Shown here in pieces: positions 60,655 through 64,000 of a stretch of DNA of 64,000 bases (positions are counted from its first letter, which is position 1; the number at the start of each line of letters is the position of its first letter). Both the position numbers and the translations under genes were made by a program. The notes beneath the pieces were generated by a model. That model did no database searches, was not told the DNA's origin, and saw only the letters and a list, made by a program, of their open reading frames with translations. Source of the DNA: Roseovarius sp. EL26 (GTDB lineage Bacteria; Pseudomonadota; Alphaproteobacteria; Rhodobacterales; Rhodobacteraceae); contig NZ_OUMZ01000007.1 of assembly GCF_900327775.1 (NCBI RefSeq), positions 115 to 64,114 on the forward strand, read 5' to 3'.

Positions 60655-61581
60655 ATGGATCTGGGCCCTTACATACTACTTGCCACGCTTGAAGGCATGA
60701 TAACAGCTTCAGTACTGGCTCTGACGGCCGTTGGTCTGTCGCTGGTGTTTGGCGTGATGCGCGTGGTGAATATCGCGCATGGCGAGTTTTTCATGCTGGG
60801 CGCAGTCATCGCATGGTGGGTGGCGCAGATGCTGGGGGGGCATCCGGCAGTGGGCTTTGCTGCGGCTTTGGTGATTGCGCCCTTGCTGGTTGGAAGCCTA
60901 GCGATTGCGGCAGATATGACGATTTTGAAACGGTTGGATTACGATCCTGAACGCACCATCGTCGCCACCATCGGACTACTCTACATTATTCAACAGCTGA
61001 CTTTGATGAGTTTCGGCCCCGAGGCGAGACCCGTGCAGCCGCCCTTCAACACCCGTATCGCCCTTCCATGGTTTGAGATGGGCGCAGAAGGATGGAAAAT
61101 GATCTGGCCCTGGGGTCTGGGGACAACCACCTATAAACTGGCTGTGATCGGTGCTGCCGCTGCGTTGTTGTTGGCGGTGCGGTTGATGATGACACGCACT
61201 AAGATCGGTCTTTTGATGCGCGCGACACAGGCCGATCGTGAGATGGCCTTGGCCTTTGGCATCCCGGTCGAGCGGATTTATGCGCTGGTCTTTGGAATTG
61301 GCGCGGGGCTGGCCGCGATGGCTGCCGTGCTGGTGGTGCCAATTCAGCAGGCACATTACCTGATGGGGGCGGATCCGCTCTTGTTGTCGTTCATTGTTGT
61401 CATAATCGGTGGCTTGGGCAGTTTGCCGGGCACAGTATTGGCCGCGATCTTGATCGGGTTAAGTGACGGCATCATATCAGTGTTCTTTTCCCCCACATTG
61501 GCGAAAATTCTGGCAACGTTGCTGGTGGGGCTGGTGCTGGTGTTCCGCCCGCAGGGCCTGTTTGGAACCCGCAGCGTATGA
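60655..61581 (+). CDS. Branched-chain amino acid-type ABC permease (LivH)
   Basis: 308 residues, about eight membrane helices. SLVFGVMRVVNIAHGEFFMLGAV near residue 30 is diagnostic of LivH; GLGSLPGTVLAAILIGL near residue 250 is the conserved EAA-like loop. Inner membrane part of a high-affinity uptake system. First gene of four, joined by overlaps of 4, 4 and 8 bases. No binding protein gene lies before it; the substrate therefore cannot be guessed beyond the HAAT family (branched-chain amino acids, urea, amides, aromatic acids). Confidence 0.92.
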   Translation: MDLGPYILLATLEGMITASVLALTAVGLSLVFGVMRVVNIAHGEFFMLGAVIAWWVAQMLGGHPAVGFAAALVIAPLLVGSLAIAADMTILKRLDYDPERTIVATIGLLYIIQQLTLMSFGPEARPVQPPFNTRIALPWFEMGAEGWKMIWPWGLGTTTYKLAVIGAAAALLLAVRLMMTRTKIGLLMRATQADREMALAFGIPVERIYALVFGIGAGLAAMAAVLVVPIQQAHYLMGADPLLLSFIVVIIGGLGSLPGTVLAAILIGLSDGIISVFFSPTLAKILATLLVGLVLVFRPQGLFGTRSV

Positions 61582-62510
61582 AGGTGATAGGGTTGCATAT
61601 TGGCCTGTTGGCGCTGCTGTTTGCACTGCAATTCATCTTGCCCGCTTATCATCACGGTAATCTGGCACGGATAATGGTGCTGGCCAGCTATGCCGTCGGT
61701 TACAACATCCTGTTTGGTTACACCGGGCTGCTAAGTCTTGGGCACGCGTTGTTTTTTGCAGCGGGTATGTATGGCATGGGGCTGAGCATTCAACATTTTG
61801 ACTTATCTGCAGTTCCGGCACTTGCTGTCGGGCTTTTCTCAGCAGCTGTGGTTTCGGCGGGACTGGCCTTGTTGGCGCTGCGCACAACTGGCGTGGCTTT
61901 CATGATAGTGACGTTGATGTTCGCGCAAGCTGGATACCTGACGATTTTGTACTTTGGTGAATGGACCCGTGGAGACGAAGGCTTCGTGATCGCCCAAAGC
62001 GCGCGCATGATCGCAGGCTTTGATCTGAGCGACCCCACTAATCGCTATTTCGCGGCGTTGATCCTGTTTGCGATTTGCCTGTTGATTTGCCTGTGGCTGG
62101 TTCGATCGCCTTTTGGCAAAACCCTGATCGCCATTCGCGAAAACGAAGAGCGCGTGACCATGCTGGGCTATAGTACCTTTGCTCATAAGCTGGGCGCGAT
62201 GGTGGCGTCTGGTATAATCTCGGGCTCGGCGGGGGCCACATATGGCCTGCTGTTCGGTTATGCCGGGGCAAGTTTTGCCTCGGTTCAGTATTCGATCTTT
62301 CCGCTGTTGTGGGTGCTTCTTGGCGGAGCGGGTACCGTACTTGGTCCCTTCGTTGGAGCTTTTTTCATGTTTTATCTGATTGACCTCTCAAGTGGGATCA
62401 CCAGCGCTTACATGTTGATCGCGGGCGTGGTTTTGGTTTTGCTGACGCTGTTTGCACCACAGGGTTTGATGGGTGAATTGCGTCGCCGGTTCTGGAAAGG
62501 GCTGCCATGA
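61578..62510 (+). CDS. Branched-chain amino acid-type ABC permease (LivM)
   Basis: 310 residues, about ten membrane helices. The blocks YNILFGYTGLLSLGHALFFAAGMY and SVQYSIFPLLWVLLGGAGTVLGPFVGA are typical LivM features. Partner of the LivH-type permease, with which it overlaps by four bases; it also overlaps the ATPase gene by four bases. Contains RSPFGKTLIAIRENEERVTMLGY, the cytoplasmic loop that contacts the ATPases. Confidence 0.92.
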   Translation: MKVIGLHIGLLALLFALQFILPAYHHGNLARIMVLASYAVGYNILFGYTGLLSLGHALFFAAGMYGMGLSIQHFDLSAVPALAVGLFSAAVVSAGLALLALRTTGVAFMIVTLMFAQAGYLTILYFGEWTRGDEGFVIAQSARMIAGFDLSDPTNRYFAALILFAICLLICLWLVRSPFGKTLIAIRENEERVTMLGYSTFAHKLGAMVASGIISGSAGATYGLLFGYAGASFASVQYSIFPLLWVLLGGAGTVLGPFVGAFFMFYLIDLSSGITSAYMLIAGVVLVLLTLFAPQGLMGELRRRFWKGLP

Positions 62511-63223
62511 CGCTGCTGTTGTCCACAAAAGCGCTGAGCAAAAGCTTTGATGGTTTAGATGCCGTAAGGGACATTGATTTTGAATTGCCCATTGGGCAGG
62601 TGCGGGCTCTGATCGGCCCCAATGGTGCGGGTAAAACCACCTTTGTCAGCCTGATCTGCGGGCGCATTGCTCCAACGGCTGGCACTGTAACGTTCGACGG
62701 GCAGGATATCACGCACTTGCCTGCACATCGGCGTATCCAGATGGGCATGGCCTATACATTCCAGATTACGTCGATCTTTCCGGGCCTGAGCGTGAGGGAA
62801 AATGTTGCCTTAGCAGCGCGCCGGTATTTGAAAGGGGCTGACGTTGTTCTGAAAATTGAATCAGCGCTGGATAAGATAGGTTTGTTGGATCGTGTCGAGC
62901 AATTGGCTGGGGATCTTGCCTATGGTCATCAAAGATTGCTTGAGATCGCGATGGGGCTTGCACAAAGCCCACGGCTTTTGATCCTTGATGAACCTACACA
63001 AGGTTTGTCCGATGGTGAAATCAGTGACTTCAAAACCCTTATCCGTGATCTCTCCCAGCAGGCCACAATCCTTTTGATTGAACACAACATGAATGTTGTC
63101 ATGGCCGCGGCGGATCAGATCAGCGTGTTGGAGGCGGGCCAGATGCTGGCCGAAGGCACACCCGAGGAAATCCAAAACAATTTAGCGGTCCAAACAGCCT
63201 ATCTTGGGCGTACTGATGCTTGA
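62507..63223 (+). CDS. ABC transporter ATPase (LivG)
   Basis: 238 residues. Walker A IGPNGAGKTTFV, the Q loop in MAYTFQITSIFPGLSVRENV, the signature region with LAYGHQRLLEIAMGLA (the usual LivG form of the LSGGQ motif), Walker B LLILDEPTQGL and the switch His in LIEHNMNVVM are present. It powers the LivHM permeases at the cytoplasmic face. Overlaps livF by 8 bases. Confidence 0.92.
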   Translation: MTLLLSTKALSKSFDGLDAVRDIDFELPIGQVRALIGPNGAGKTTFVSLICGRIAPTAGTVTFDGQDITHLPAHRRIQMGMAYTFQITSIFPGLSVRENVALAARRYLKGADVVLKIESALDKIGLLDRVEQLAGDLAYGHQRLLEIAMGLAQSPRLLILDEPTQGLSDGEISDFKTLIRDLSQQATILLIEHNMNVVMAAADQISVLEAGQMLAEGTPEEIQNNLAVQTAYLGRTDA

Positions 63224-63911
63224 ATTGCGCGGGATCAATGCCGGATACGGTCAGGTGCAGGTGTTGCGTGACCTGTCGTTATCGGTTGAGGGCGGTGAAA
63301 TTCTATGCCTGCTGGGTAGAAACGGTGCGGGTAAGACCACCACGATGAAGGCAATCATGGGTTTATTGCCTTTGATGTCCGGCGAGGTTGCATTGGATGA
63401 GCAGATCATCAGCCAGCTACCTGCTTATGAAATCCCACGTTCCGGGATTGGCTATGTGCCACAAGGTCGGCGTTTATTTGCAGGGTTAAGCGTTGCGGAA
63501 AATCTGGAGATTGGTTTGCGGGCGCGCAAAAGCGGGTCAGACACTCTTGAAGACGTACTTGATCTGTTTCCACGTCTGCGCGAACGCTATCGGCAACCGG
63601 CGCAAACCTTATCAGGAGGGGAACAGCAAATGCTGGCTACAGCCCGGGCGTTGTGTTTGCGACCCAAGGTGCTTTTGTTGGACGAGCCGACCGAAGGTTT
63701 GCAGCCCTCGATGATTGACGCGATCCGGCAGGTTATCGTGAAAATGCGCGCGGATGGGATTGCCGTTCTGCTGATCGAACAACGCATTGACGCCGTATTG
63801 CCGGTGGCAGACCGGGTGGCCTTTATCGAAAACGGCCGCAATAGAGAGACAATAGCGGCTGAGGCTTTGCGTGCGGACCCCAGTATCGCGGCACGTTATA
63901 TGGGTGTGTAA
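63216..63911 (+). CDS. ABC transporter ATPase (LivF)
   Basis: 231 residues from the ATG at 63216, which fits the family start (LELRGINAGYGQVQVLRDLSL). Walker A LGRNGAGKTTTMKAIMG, signature LSGGEQQMLATARAL, Walker B LLLDEPTEGLQPSMID and switch His-equivalent region LLIEQRIDAVL are visible. The switch residue is Gln (EQR), as usual in LivF. Second ATPase of the Liv system; last gene of the visible operon. It ends 10 bases before a convergent EVE-domain gene. Confidence 0.92.
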   Translation: MLELRGINAGYGQVQVLRDLSLSVEGGEILCLLGRNGAGKTTTMKAIMGLLPLMSGEVALDEQIISQLPAYEIPRSGIGYVPQGRRLFAGLSVAENLEIGLRARKSGSDTLEDVLDLFPRLRERYRQPAQTLSGGEQQMLATARALCLRPKVLLLDEPTEGLQPSMIDAIRQVIVKMRADGIAVLLIEQRIDAVLPVADRVAFIENGRNRETIAAEALRADPSIAARYMGV

Positions 63912-63921
63912 ATGACGCGTG

Positions 63922-64000
63922 TTATGGCGTTACGCCTGCCATTTCGCAGACCATCGCCCATTCACTCTCGGTTACTGGTTGAACCGACAAACGAGAAGTG
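63922..64000 (-). CDS. EVE-domain protein, 3' end only
   Basis: The last 25 codons of a minus-strand gene that enters from beyond the window, ending in TAA at 63922. The reading TSRLSVQPVTESEWAMVCEM matches the C terminus of EVE/DUF55 proteins as I know it (RLSVQPVTEAEW). EVE domains are PUA-like and bind modified nucleobases. The frame is open to the window edge. Convergent with livF. Confidence 0.7.
   Translation of the reverse strand, partial: TSRLSVQPVTESEWAMVCEMAGVTP

Overview
The window reads as chromosomal DNA of a marine Roseobacter-group alphaproteobacterium (Rhodobacteraceae). This is inferred from gene content: a class I lysyl-tRNA synthetase, a full-length DMSP lyase DddP with all of its known metal-ligand positions, and families that I know mainly from this group (DUF1194, DUF3035, the TIGR01459-type HAD hydrolase, the alpha/beta hydrolase-OsmC fusion). 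I see no phage, plasmid, insertion sequence or CRISPR array. Many genes are joined by 4-base ATGA overlaps.

Layout. 1-220 is the tail of a 23S gene and a 5S rRNA gene, the end of an rRNA operon. It is followed by a PagL-like lipid A deacylase and three minus-strand glycosyltransferases (1094-4195), then tRNA-Met(CAU). 4626-11666 is housekeeping: hemC and hemE divergent, a ribF-ycgN-ltaE operon, a sulfotransferase, a MaoC hydratase and a HAD hydrolase. 12670-19631 is a probable catabolic module: a LysR gene divergent from a two-component flavin monooxygenase (luciferase-like oxygenase plus flavin reductase), a 4-oxalocrotonate-tautomerase-like protein and an alpha/beta hydrolase, then a double-length CaiB/BaiF CoA-transferase and a second LysR gene. 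20359-23622 holds the hydrolase-OsmC fusion, dddP and an ArsC-like protein. 23755-28080 holds small and unknown proteins, SH3 and TerB-like proteins, lysK and a DNA glycosylase.

28077-35446 is a surface-glycan island: two tandem GT32 paralogues, a GT61, a WecB/TagA/CpsF transferase, a pyruvyl transferase and an ABC exporter. 35884-37604 has a 1-Cys peroxiredoxin and the AzlCD exporter. 37669-41486 is a tightly overlapped molybdenum-cofactor operon (fdhD, an unknown membrane protein, mobA, mobB, moeA). 41774-45657 has a LysR gene divergent from an SHMT-like enzyme, and glpD. 45943-48894 encodes the most unusual protein, 983 residues, with a SerC-like PLP half joined to a SerA-like 2-hydroxyacid dehydrogenase half, closed by a strong terminator. 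After two palindrome-rich spacers come a PfkB kinase with nth, an AraC-MGMT protein, an OmpA lipoprotein, heparinase II/III-like, purH, lspA, a DUF3035 lipoprotein, an M16 peptidase pair and a livHMGF ABC operon without a visible binding protein. The window ends in the 3' end of an EVE-domain gene.

Working together: dddP points to use of algal DMSP; the flavin-monooxygenase cluster, the double CoA-transferase, the MaoC hydratase and the Liv transporter point to scavenging of other organic substrates; the two glycosyltransferase regions plus PagL shape the cell surface; the Moco genes serve formate-dehydrogenase-type enzymes. Functions were assigned by reading motifs, without database searches; substrates of the catabolic cluster, the fusion enzyme and the glycan island are not known.
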